Source: Allokutzneria oryzae (GTDB lineage: Bacteria > Actinomycetota > Actinomycetes > Mycobacteriales > Pseudonocardiaceae). From it: 64,000 nt of DNA. Under the pieces are notes generated by a model. The model was not told the origin of the DNA. It was given only the letters and a program-made list of their open reading frames with translations, and did no database searches. Both the position numbers and the translations under genes were made by a program. Below are positions 26,609-33,895 of the stretch, piece after piece (positions within the stretch are counted from its first letter, which is position 1; each line of letters opens with the position of its first letter). The stretch covers positions 1 to 64,000 of the forward strand of contig NZ_JBHLZU010000015.1 in assembly GCF_042429765.1 (NCBI RefSeq), in the 5' to 3' direction.

Positions 26609-27349
26609 ATGCGGGCGAGTCCAACACAGTGCGATGACCTGGCAATCGGCCTGCAGGAGCTGACCACAGCGCTGCTGTCCGCTGACGACGTCGAGGAGGC
26701 GTTGCGGCGCATCACCGACACCGTGCCGAGGCTGCTGCCGCGATGCCCGATGGCCGGAGTGCGGCTGGAGCGGGCCGGGAAGGCGATGACGGCGCTCGGC
26801 TCGGAGGTGGAAGTGGAGCTGGCCAAGGTGATCCGGCACAGCGATGCGCAGGGGCCGGGCCAGGAGTGCATGCGCGTCGAGGAGCCGGTCCTGATGGCCG
26901 ACACGGTCACCGAGCGGCGGTGGGGGCGGTACCCGGCAGAGCTGCTGGCGCACGGGTTGCGCACCGTCTACGCGCACCCGCTGAGCGTGAATGACAGGGT
27001 GGTCGGGGCGTTGACGCTGTACTCACGGGTGCCGGGCCTGTTCGACTCGCCGACCCAGCAGACCGTGCGGATGACCGCCCGGCACACCGGAGTCCTGCTG
27101 GGCGCGGCGATCCAGACCACCGAGCAGACCAGGCGGGCGGCCCAGCTGCGGCGCGCCCTGGAATGCCGGGCGGCGATCAACCAGGCCATCGGCGTGATCA
27201 TGGTGCGCGAAGGCTGCGACAAGGACGCGGCGTTCGAGATTCTGCGCACGACCTCGCGGAGCACCAAGCGCAAGCTCGCCGAGGTCGCTCTCGGTGTCGT
27301 GGCGACGGCGAGCGGGGGCCGTCCCCGGCAGGGCCGGTTCCACGAGTGA
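26609..27349 (+). CDS. GAF-ANTAR RNA-binding antiterminator-type regulator
   Basis: A 246-aa protein with an N-terminal GAF sensory domain (about 20-165, including GPGQECMRVEEPVLMAD and HPLSVNDRVVGALTLYS) and a C-terminal ANTAR domain (about 175-232: LECRAAINQAIGVIMVREGCDKDAAFEILR), which binds paired RNA hairpins to prevent termination. It is typical of actinomycetes and acts in the cytoplasm. ATG 26609 has AGGGGTGGGG upstream. No partner genes and no obvious dual-hairpin target next to it. Confidence 0.88.
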   Translation: MRASPTQCDDLAIGLQELTTALLSADDVEEALRRITDTVPRLLPRCPMAGVRLERAGKAMTALGSEVEVELAKVIRHSDAQGPGQECMRVEEPVLMADTVTERRWGRYPAELLAHGLRTVYAHPLSVNDRVVGALTLYSRVPGLFDSPTQQTVRMTARHTGVLLGAAIQTTEQTRRAAQLRRALECRAAINQAIGVIMVREGCDKDAAFEILRTTSRSTKRKLAEVALGVVATASGGRPRQGRFHE

Positions 27350-27357
27350 CCGCCGCC

Positions 27358-27391
27358 GGTTGGCGTGGTTGTGGCTGCCGCCCCGACTTCG
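27358..27391. repeat. 34-bp direct repeat, copy A
   Basis: Begins GGTTGGCGTGGTTGTGGC and ends CCCCGACTTCG; identical to 27480-27513, 122 bp downstream. It starts nine bases after the GAF-ANTAR stop and brackets a transporter scrap with copy B. Confidence 0.9.
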
Positions 27392-27396
27392 CCGAT

Positions 27397-27519
27397 GGAG
27401 TGCCCGGAGAGGAGCACGGGTGGCGGTGGGTCTTCTACGTGAACCTGCCGATCGGCCTGGTGGCGCTGGCCTTCACGGTGGTTGGCGTGGTTGTGGCTGC
27501 CGCCCCGACTTCGTCGGGT
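27397..27519 (+). pseudogene. Fragment of a DHA2-family MFS transporter
   Basis: The frame reads GWRWVFYVNLPIGLVALAF, the highly conserved junction before helix 6 of EmrB/QacA-type 14-helix exporters, then runs through repeat copy B as VVGVVVAAAPTS. Only about 35 residues of a protein near 500 are present, with no rest of the gene on either side. Confidence 0.65.
27480..27513. repeat. 34-bp direct repeat, copy B
   Basis: Identical to copy A at 27358-27391. Here it is in frame with the transporter fragment, so copy B is probably the original and copy A a duplicate. Confidence 0.9.
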
Positions 27520-27575
27520 TGCCCTCGGATAATTCTCCCGGACTCGGGCACGCATTTCCTTGGGCATCCACCACC

Positions 27576-27610
27576 GCTAGCCCGCTCACCTAATACGCTG
27601 GCGGGCTAGC
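27576..27610. terminator. Terminator-like hairpin after the 13E12 gene
   Basis: GCTAGCCCGC (27576-27585) pairs with GCGGGCTAGC (27601-27610) around 15 nt. A second, AT-rich palindrome GTTTTAAA/TTTAAAAC lies at 27620-27637, across the 13E12 stop codon. Confidence 0.6.
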
Positions 27611-27630
27611 CGGGGTCGGGTTTTAAAGTT

Positions 27631-28758
27631 TTAAAACGGTGGAGTGGGATCCGCTATTGGTTCCGGTTCCCGGACATACGTGCGTCCCATCGGGGTAGTC
27701 CAAATATGGATACCACCCGGGAGTTGGGTTCGTTTCCACCGCGTGTGATGCTTCATCACGTGATGCCGTCGGCATTTCGCACCCAGATCATCCGCCACGG
27801 TGTTCGTCCCGTCGAACGGCTCGCAATGATCCAGATCGCAGCGGTGCGCCGGTTGGCGACAGCCGATCGCCACACACGTGACATCCCGCGCCCGGACCAG
27901 GTCCGCGAGGGCCGCTGACGGGCGGTAGTTGGTGCGCCCCACATCCACCGCTACCCCGGTGACTGGGTCGGTGAGGATCCGCTTCCAGGTGCCGCCCGCG
28001 GCGATGTCACGGGCCACGTCTGCGGGAATCGGGCCATAGTCCGCGAGCATCCCCGGCTCCTGGTCCATCCCCATCAGCGTGGTGGCGGGGAGGGTGACCA
28101 GGACCTTGACCTCACCCTGGGGTGCGCCGGTCTCCTTGCCCATCAGCAGGTCGAAGGCGACATCGGCGCGACGTTGGTCCATGGTGCGCTCATCCTCGCC
28201 GAGGCCTCGGGCGATGCGGTCGATCCGATCCCAGACCAGGGCGCCTTGGAGGGCGGTGAGCTGGAACCGCAACGCACACATCGCGTCGTCGAGATTCAGC
28301 TTCTCCACCCGCCGGGTCCGCTTCTTCTCCTCATGCCGCCGCGCCGCCGCCTCCGGATCCACCTTCGCGATCAGGCGCTGGGCGTGCTGCCGGATCCGGC
28401 TGTAGTGGTGGGTACGGGCGTACTCGATCAACACCGCTTCCACGATCTCCGCCTGCACAGCCGTGAGCGGCTCCAGTTGATCGACGATCAGCAGGGCCTT
28501 GCCCTGGTCGATCCGGCCCTCCTCCAAGGCGGCGAGCACGGCCGGGCGGGAGGCGAGGTTCTCGGCGTGACAGATCAGCGTGCTGGCCTTGCGCGAGGAA
28601 ATCGACAACAACGCCCCGACCTCGTCACCGAGATACGGGTATTCGGCGAAATCCGTGCTGACCACCAAATCGGCGAGACAGCGCGCCAGGACCGCGTGCG
28701 CGTGATTCACCGCGCGGTAGGCGTCCTCGATGGTATCGAGGGTCTCGTCGGGGGTCAT
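27631..28758 (-). CDS. DUF222/HNH endonuclease-domain protein of the 13E12 repeat family
   Basis: A 375-aa protein with an N-terminal DUF222 helical region (residues about 10-300) and a C-terminal HNH nuclease motif: CVAIGCRQPAHRCDLDHCEP, then HH at the end of CRRHHVMKHH. This is the 13E12 family named from Mycobacterium tuberculosis, present in many copies in actinobacteria and suspected to be mobile or prophage-related. It is a single gene between decayed DNA (transporter scrap, direct repeats, AT-rich palindrome) and a two-component system, consistent with insertion. HNH residues look intact. Catalytic activity not shown for the family. Confidence 0.85.
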   Translation of the reverse strand: MTPDETLDTIEDAYRAVNHAHAVLARCLADLVVSTDFAEYPYLGDEVGALLSISSRKASTLICHAENLASRPAVLAALEEGRIDQGKALLIVDQLEPLTAVQAEIVEAVLIEYARTHHYSRIRQHAQRLIAKVDPEAAARRHEEKKRTRRVEKLNLDDAMCALRFQLTALQGALVWDRIDRIARGLGEDERTMDQRRADVAFDLLMGKETGAPQGEVKVLVTLPATTLMGMDQEPGMLADYGPIPADVARDIAAGGTWKRILTDPVTGVAVDVGRTNYRPSAALADLVRARDVTCVAIGCRQPAHRCDLDHCEPFDGTNTVADDLGAKCRRHHVMKHHTRWKRTQLPGGIHIWTTPMGRTYVREPEPIADPTPPF

Positions 28759-28904
28759 ATTTCTATTCTACGTGCCGAAAAATGGTGATCATGGCTCTAT
28801 GGGGTGAAATGGTGTGCTGATTCTTTCGCTGTCGGTGAACGCGAAAGCGCGCACCTGTGTGGTGAGGTGACTGAACCGTCGGGAGACGGAAAGGGGCCGC
28901 CCAG

Positions 28905-29552
28905 TCAGCTGACGATCCCGTGTTCCCAGGCCCACGCGGCGATCTCCACGCGGTTCCTGAGGCCGAGCTTGTCCTGGATGTTGCTCAGGTGGCTCTTGAC
29001 GGTGCCCAGCGAGAGGAACATGTCCGCCGCGATCTCGTTGTTGGTCCAGCCGCGCGCCACCCGCGTCGTCACCTTCAGCTCCTGCGGACTCAGCCTCGCA
29101 CCGGCGTCCACGCTCTTCGCCGCCGACTTCGTCAGGTGCTCCAGCAGCCGCACCGTCACCGACGGGGAGATCAGCGACTCGCCGTGCACCGCGGCCCGCA
29201 CCGCTTCCGCCAGCAGGCGGGGGCCGGAGCTCTTCACCACGAACCCGCTCGCCCCGGCGCGGAGCGCTCCGTAGACGTACTCGTCCATGTCGAAGGTCGT
29301 GACGATCACGACGTTGGTCCTCGCCGTCTCCGGGTCGCTCTTGATCCGCTTGGTCGCCTGCAGGCCGTCCACCTTGGGCATCCGGATGTCCATCAGGCAC
29401 ACGTCCGGTTTGAGCTCGCGCACCAGCTGGACCGCTCGCAGGCCGTCCGCCGCCTGGCCGACGACGGTGATGCCCTCCTGGCCGTCGAGGATGAGCTGGA
29501 AGCCGGTTCGGACCATCTCCTGGTCGTCGGCGATCACGACGGTGGCGCTCAT
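28905..29552 (-). CDS. Two-component response regulator, NarL/FixJ family
   Basis: A 215-aa regulator: receiver with DD at residues 9-10, phospho-acceptor D55 (LMDIRMP) and conserved lysine in VVKSSGP, then a LuxR-type helix-turn-helix (LSPQELKVTTRVARGWTNNEIA). It starts seven bases after the stop of the histidine kinase gene. The tight spacing makes the pair an operon. Target unknown; the MmpS-like lipoprotein and ABC remnant divergent from the kinase are obvious candidates. Confidence 0.88.
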   Translation of the reverse strand: MSATVVIADDQEMVRTGFQLILDGQEGITVVGQAADGLRAVQLVRELKPDVCLMDIRMPKVDGLQATKRIKSDPETARTNVVIVTTFDMDEYVYGALRAGASGFVVKSSGPRLLAEAVRAAVHGESLISPSVTVRLLEHLTKSAAKSVDAGARLSPQELKVTTRVARGWTNNEIAADMFLSLGTVKSHLSNIQDKLGLRNRVEIAAWAWEHGIVS

Positions 29553-29559
29553 GGTGTCC

Positions 29560-30729
29560 TCATCCAGTGGGTATCGACGCGGTCAGGACCCAGCCGCGGT
29601 CGGGCAGCGGGCCGCTGGTCAGCTCCCCGCCCAGCGCGGAGACCCGTTCGGACAGGCCGATCATGCCGAAGCCGCTCGGCCGGAACCGGGACAGCCCGCC
29701 GCGGGTCCCGTCGTCGCGGACCCGCACGAGCAGCCGATCGCCGTCCTGCTCCACGTTGACCAGCACACCGGTCGCCGAACGGGCGTGCTTGCCGACGTTG
29801 GTCAGGCCCTCCTGGACCAGGCGCTCGACGGTCTTGCCGAGCTGCTGGGACCACGAGTCGATGTCCACCTGCTCGCCGACGTGCAGCCGCACCGGCTGTT
29901 CCGGGCGGGAGAAGCGGGCGACGAGGGCGCGGATGGTGTCCAGCGTGTGCTGCGCGGGCACCTCCGGTTCCTCGCCCGCCGAGCGCAGCAGGCGGACCAT
30001 GCGGCTCATCGCGACCAGCCCCTCCTGACCCGTGCGCTCGATGTTGGCGAAGAGCTCGCGGCCCGTCGCCGGATCGCCCTCCACGACCTGCTCGCCCGCC
30101 TGGGCCTGCACGATGATCGCCGTGACGTAGTGCGCGACGTGGTCGTGCAGGTCCCGTGCCAGGTCGAGGCGTTCGGCCTGGCGGACCCGTTGCTCGGCCG
30201 AGACCCGCCTGCGGTCCTCCGAGCGGAGGTAGAGCCCGCACACCACGGCGGGCACGGTCAGCAGCGCGAGAAAGGTGCTCAGCTCCTCGACGATCGGCCA
30301 CGACCCGATGTCCGGCAACCGCCGCCCGAGGAACAGGACAGCGGCCAGCAGCGCGAGGCTGGACACCGCGATCTGCCAACGACGCAGGTACCTGAACGTC
30401 ATGCACAGCAACAGAAGCAGACCGAAGGTCTCGGCGAGTCCCGGACTGCGCTGGAGGATGGTGTCCTCGACCGTCTTGGAGACGTCCACCGAGATCAGGC
30501 AGACCAGCAGCACCACACCGGTCATCGGCACGCCGCGTTCGCGGTGTCCGAGGTAGGTGCCCAGCAGTGCGAGTGACGTGATCACGACCGCCGTCGCCGA
30601 GAGCATCAGGCCGACGGGGCGGGTGTTGAAGATGTTCAGGTCCACGAACAGCAGGAAGCCGAACAGGCCCACGACGGCGAGCACGCGGCCGTCGACTCGG
30701 CGCACGAGGCTGGACGGTGACGCTCTCAC
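29560..30729 (-). CDS. Sensor histidine kinase, HisKA_3 type
   Basis: A membrane kinase of about 389 aa from GTG 30729 (an ATG at 30870 would add 47 basic residues; neither has a clear ribosome site). About five to six membrane helices are followed by LDLARDLHDHVAHYVTA with phospho-acceptor H195 and an HATPase_c domain with N box VERLVQEGLTNVGKHA and G box GFGMIGLSERVSALGG. Signal unknown. It is divergent from an MmpS-like lipoprotein gene followed by a broken ABC ATPase, recalling systems that respond to envelope stress or peptides. Confidence 0.85.
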   Translation of the reverse strand: MRASPSSLVRRVDGRVLAVVGLFGFLLFVDLNIFNTRPVGLMLSATAVVITSLALLGTYLGHRERGVPMTGVVLLVCLISVDVSKTVEDTILQRSPGLAETFGLLLLLCMTFRYLRRWQIAVSSLALLAAVLFLGRRLPDIGSWPIVEELSTFLALLTVPAVVCGLYLRSEDRRRVSAEQRVRQAERLDLARDLHDHVAHYVTAIIVQAQAGEQVVEGDPATGRELFANIERTGQEGLVAMSRMVRLLRSAGEEPEVPAQHTLDTIRALVARFSRPEQPVRLHVGEQVDIDSWSQQLGKTVERLVQEGLTNVGKHARSATGVLVNVEQDGDRLLVRVRDDGTRGGLSRFRPSGFGMIGLSERVSALGGELTSGPLPDRGWVLTASIPTG

Positions 30730-30897
30730 GCCGGTGACGCTACTGCGGGCTTGGACGGCCTGCGCGGTGCTCCGCCCCGGTTTGTGTCTTTTGGCTGAGC
30801 GCGTACGGGCGAACGTGTCCGTTCGGCCGATCAGGCGGTGCCCGCGTTCGAGCACGATCATGTCGTCCACAGCGAACTGTCCACAAAGGAGTTGCCC

Positions 30898-31263
30898 ATG
30901 TCCTCGAAAGCCTTCCGGCTGGTCCTGCTGCTGGCGTTGTCCGCCGTGAGCGCGAGCTCGTTGAGCGGCTGCGGCCTGTTCGGCAGGAGCTGGGACGTGC
31001 GGTTCGAGGTGCGGGGCCCCGGTGAGGCGACTGTGAAGTCCCGCTTCGCCGGTGACAACGACAAGGTCGAGACCGCGAGCAACACGACGCTGCCGTGGAC
31101 GAAGAGCCGCAGTGTCGGCTTCGGCTTCAACGACCTCTGGGTCGAAGGGGGCAAGCCCGGCACCGTCTGCAAGGTCTTCGTCGACGACAAGCTGGTTGGT
31201 GAGAAGAAGGTGGACGACAAGGGCAATGCCACCTGTCGCGCCAACAACCAGGACCCGGAGTGA
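30898..31263 (+). CDS. MmpS-like exported lipoprotein
   Basis: A 121-aa protein with a lipoprotein signal peptide and lipobox LSGC (Cys about 24). The mature part is a small beta-sandwich: VRFEVRGPGEATVKSRFAG, TTLPWTKSRSVGFGF, then GTVCKVFVDDKLVGEKK...NATCRA with a Cys pair. It matches MmpS-type transport accessory proteins (V.YEV.G.G.A..I.Y; LPW; C.I.VDG). ATG 30898 follows AAAGGAG closely. Mycobacterial MmpS proteins work with RND exporters; here the neighbour is an ABC fragment, so the partner is unclear. Confidence 0.7.
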   Translation: MSSKAFRLVLLLALSAVSASSLSGCGLFGRSWDVRFEVRGPGEATVKSRFAGDNDKVETASNTTLPWTKSRSVGFGFNDLWVEGGKPGTVCKVFVDDKLVGEKKVDDKGNATCRANNQDPE

Positions 31264-31268
31264 GCGGC

Positions 31269-31395
31269 GTGGCCACCGCCGCGGTCTGCGGCGTCGATCC
31301 GGCCGAGGTGCGCGCGCTGCGCGAGGTCACCTTGGACTTCACCCCCGGGAGCTCACCGCCGTGATGGGCCCCTCCGGTTCCGGCAAGTCCAGACG
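31269..31395 (+). pseudogene. Remnant of an ABC transporter ATP-binding protein
   Basis: GTG 31269 opens a frame reading VRALREVTLDFTPG, the usual N-terminus of a LolD/MacB-type ATPase, and then goes off frame at a CCCCCGGGA run (a base seems lost from the GGGG of GEL). In the shifted frame ELTAVMGPSGSGKS gives a perfect Walker A. Homology stops right after it, so the gene is both frameshifted and truncated. Confidence 0.75.
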
Positions 31396-31542
31396 GAGAA
31401 CATCCGGCAGCCGTCGGCCATTCGCGCAGCTGCTAGCTCAGTGGCGCGTGGCGAACCACGCTCCGAAGCTGGGTGCGGCGCTTGGACCACGACTTCTCCC
31501 AGTTCGACCCCGCGAACTCCACCCCGAGCGCCGCTTTCCTGA

Positions 31543-32184
31543 TCACGCCCTCGGCTGCTCCACGACCAGTTCGATGCCCGACTCGTCGGCCAGCAGCAGG
31601 CACGGGGTGAGCGGGTTCGGCTCGTACTCCGAGGACAGCACCATCTCGGCGAACTTGTCCCCCCACTGCGAGTCGGCTCCGGTCACGTAGATCTGGTCCG
31701 GGCAGGGCAGCGCCACGAGCAGCCTCCGCTCGTCGAGGAGGCCCGACAGCCACTCGTGGAAGTCCGGCGCCACCACGGCCGAAGCGGCGAAGTAGCCCTC
31801 GCGCTCCAGGCTGACCATCCGGTCCGGGGTCTCGTCGGAGCCCATGAACTGCGCGGTGATCCCCCGCATCAGGTTGGCGGTCGCCTCGCTCAGCAGCGCG
31901 TCGAAGTCTTGGTCGCCGAGCTCGTGCCGCGTGAGGTGGTTCATACCGATCGTCCCCTGCGGAGTCATGGCGACGTGGGCGAGGGTGACGAACAGCTGCT
32001 CGGGGACCACGGGCGTGTGCGGCAGGAAGGGGATCTCCTCCGACGAGGACGCGCTGCGGAGGATGGGCAGCAGCATGCCCGTGGGCTCGGGTTTCGGCTC
32101 CTCCCGCTGCGCGCGTTGGCGTTGCATCGCCTCCCGCACGCGCTGCCTGATCTCTTCTTCGGAGAGGGGCCGTTCCGGGTTCAC
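31543..32184 (-). CDS. Hypothetical protein, DUF1444-like
   Basis: A 213-aa soluble protein. The first 35 residues are highly charged and helical (SEEEIRQRVREAMQRQRAQR). The C-terminal half contains RRLLVALPCPDQIYVTGADS and TPCLLLADESG, patterns seen in DUF1444/YtpQ-like proteins. The match is weak. GTG start at 32184 with AAGGAG upstream. It follows a region of decayed ABC ATPase and faces away from the SgcJ-like gene. No function can be given. Confidence 0.6.
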   Translation of the reverse strand: MNPERPLSEEEIRQRVREAMQRQRAQREEPKPEPTGMLLPILRSASSSEEIPFLPHTPVVPEQLFVTLAHVAMTPQGTIGMNHLTRHELGDQDFDALLSEATANLMRGITAQFMGSDETPDRMVSLEREGYFAASAVVAPDFHEWLSGLLDERRLLVALPCPDQIYVTGADSQWGDKFAEMVLSSEYEPNPLTPCLLLADESGIELVVEQPRA

Positions 32185-32296
32185 TCTGCTCCTTGGGACA
32201 TGTGCGTGCTCGTGTCCTGCGTAGCATGGATGAGCCCCGTTTTCCTGTCACCAGAGCCCTTGCCCTCAAGCCAAGTTGAGGTTGGATCCTGGTGGC

Positions 32297-32716
32297 ATGC
32301 AGACGACAGACAGTAGGACGCGCGAGGCGGAGATCGAGGCCATCAAGAAGGTGGTCGCCGACGTCCAGCACACCCAGCAGAACGAGCTGCCCGACGAGTT
32401 CGTGAGCCTCTTCCGCGAGGACGCGATCTGGACGACGGCCCACGGCAGGCGTCTCATCGGCCGCGACGCGATCTCGGAGTTCACCCATCAGGTGCTGCCC
32501 GGCGCGATGACCGGCTCGACGGCGACGTACGAGGTCGAGCACGTGCTGTTCATCCGGCCCGAGGTGGCCGCGGTCAAGGTGCGGCAGCGGTACCTGACGC
32601 TCGACGGCGAGCCGATGCCGGGCGACAGCGAAGGCAGCCCGCTGTACGTCATGGCCAAGGAGGGTGGGCAGTGGCGCCTGGTCGCGGGCCAGAACACGCT
32701 GGTGCGGGAGCCGTGA
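32297..32716 (+). CDS. SgcJ/EcaC-family protein (SnoaL-like fold)
   Basis: A 139-aa protein of the cystatin-like NTF2/SnoaL superfamily, SgcJ/EcaC branch: AIKKVVADVQHTQQNELPDE, LFREDAIWTTAHGRRLIGRDAI and WRLVAGQNTLVRE. In enediyne clusters SgcJ-type proteins assist polyketide formation, but most members, like this one, are outside such clusters and of unknown role. ATG 32297 is chosen over an upstream start because the family begins near QTTD. Monocistronic, followed by a large inverted repeat. Confidence 0.78.
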   Translation: MQTTDSRTREAEIEAIKKVVADVQHTQQNELPDEFVSLFREDAIWTTAHGRRLIGRDAISEFTHQVLPGAMTGSTATYEVEHVLFIRPEVAAVKVRQRYLTLDGEPMPGDSEGSPLYVMAKEGGQWRLVAGQNTLVREP

Positions 32717-32867
32717 CCGTCGCGTTTGGGCGTTGTCTCCGGCGCGGCGGTGTTCGCCCAGCTTCTCCCGTTTGAGGACGCGTGCCCCGAGGACACGCCC
32801 TAGTCGTGTCCTGCGAGTGGTCACTCCACCTCACCAACCCCCGGTGCCCTCACCCACGTGCCCCCCG

Positions 32868-32936
32868 TTTCGCGTTTTGTAGGCTTAACGCGAAATGAGA
32901 GCGCTCCTTCGCGCAACAAGGCTACAAAACGCGAAA
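32868..32936. repeat. 15-bp inverted repeat, second hairpin type
   Basis: TTTCGCGTTTTGTAG (32868-32882) and CTACAAAACGCGAAA (32922-32936), perfect, with a 39-nt centre that itself carries TTAACGCGAAA and CTTCGCGC. It is AT-richer than its surroundings and lies between convergent genes. Unrelated in sequence to the 60-nt hairpin family. Confidence 0.8.
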
Positions 32937-32988
32937 ACCTGGCCGCGTCAGCCAGCCCACGGGGGCACGGGGGGTACGGGGGCGGGCG

Positions 32989-33492
32989 CTAGGCGGACGT
33001 GGTGCGCAGTCCTTCGAAGTAGGGCTTCATCGCGGGGTAGTAGTCGTCGAAGGCCGGCTGGGGGGAACCGTCGCGGGCCGCGACGAGCATGTCGAGGTAG
33101 TACTCCCAGCCTGCCCCGAGCTCGCCGATGCCGTCCTCGGTTTCGAGGTGGTGCACCAGCCGCAGGGTCGTCACACCGTCCTCTTCGGACAGCAGCAGCT
33201 CCATTCGCCAGTGGCCGGAGTCGTCCTTCGTCGACACGGCAAGGCGTCGCGGAGCTTCGCAGGCGTCGATGAGCATGTCGCTCCACGGCTCCTGCTCCTC
33301 GAACACCATCCGCACCTTGATCGTTCGGCCGGGCGCCGCGTCGCCTTCCCAGGGGCCGAACCAGCGCGCCGTGCGCTCGGGCTCGGTGACGCTGGCCCAC
33401 ACGTCGTCGATCGGGGCGCGGAACGTCCGCTTCAGTTCGAGATCGCTTCCGGAGCCGGTGCGAAACAGCCGGCCGGTCGGCACGCGGTTCAT
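32989..33492 (-). CDS. SRPBCC (AHSA1/START-like) protein
   Basis: A 167-aa protein of the Bet v1-like SRPBCC superfamily: LKRTFRAPIDDVWASVTEPERTARWFGPW is the typical AHSA1 opening and WEYYLDMLVAA the final long helix. Its ATG overlaps the stop of the ArsR gene (ATGA), so it is translated with it. This ArsR-plus-SRPBCC arrangement is common in actinomycetes; ligand unknown. Confidence 0.85.
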   Translation of the reverse strand: MNRVPTGRLFRTGSGSDLELKRTFRAPIDDVWASVTEPERTARWFGPWEGDAAPGRTIKVRMVFEEQEPWSDMLIDACEAPRRLAVSTKDDSGHWRMELLLSEEDGVTTLRLVHHLETEDGIGELGAGWEYYLDMLVAARDGSPQPAFDDYYPAMKPYFEGLRTTSA

Positions 33493-33851
33493 GCGGTGTC
33501 TTCCTCTCGTCGGTCCGGGGCTCGGCGCCCGCGGTTCTCGCGGCGGGTCCGGTACACCTCGGTCTCCAGCGCGTCGAGGCGCTGCTCCCAGCCGGAGGGC
33601 TGGAGGAACGGGGCGAGCCATTCCGCCAGCTCCACCAGCGCCTCCGGATCGAGCACGTAGAACCGTTGCCTGCCAACGAGCTCGTCGTGCACCAGCCCGC
33701 TGTCGCGCAGCACCCGCAGGTGGCGGCTCACGGCGGGCCTGCTGATCGGGAAGCGTTCGGCGATCTCGCCGGCGGACAGCCGCGTCTCCCGCAGCAGCGT
33801 CAGGATCTCCCGCCGCACGGGGTCGGCGATCGCTCCGGCAACCTCGTCCAC
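33489..33851 (-). CDS. ArsR-family transcriptional regulator
   Basis: A 120-aa winged-helix repressor: AIADPVRREILTLLRETRLSAGEIAERF, then PAVSRHLRVLRDSGLVHDEL as recognition helix and RQRFYVLDPE wing. No metal-binding cysteine pair (no CxC), so it is not a metal sensor of the ArsR/SmtB kind. A perfect 8-bp inverted repeat lies eight bases upstream of its ATG, a probable autoregulatory site. Co-expressed with the SRPBCC gene. Confidence 0.88.
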   Translation of the reverse strand: MDEVAGAIADPVRREILTLLRETRLSAGEIAERFPISRPAVSRHLRVLRDSGLVHDELVGRQRFYVLDPEALVELAEWLAPFLQPSGWEQRLDALETEVYRTRRENRGRRAPDRREEDTA

Positions 33852-33858
33852 GCCGAAA

Positions 33859-33878
33859 GCGTAACCTACTGGTTACGC
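33859..33878 (-). promoter_or_regulatory. ArsR operator
   Basis: GCGTAACC-TACT-GGTTACGC, perfect 8-bp arms, immediately before the ArsR start. Position fits a repressor site over a promoter for a nearly leaderless message. Confidence 0.75.
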
Positions 33879-33895
33879 GTTTGGCCAGTGCTCGT

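Noticed and set aside
27620..27637. AT-rich palindrome GTTTTAAA/TTTAAAAC as an IS terminal repeat
   Set aside because: No matching second end is found on the other side of the 13E12 gene and there is no transposase.
31433..31542. C-terminal scrap on the minus strand (GVEFAGSNWEKSWSKRRTQL)
   Set aside because: Open frame but no start of its own and no family; could be a remnant, but I cannot support it.
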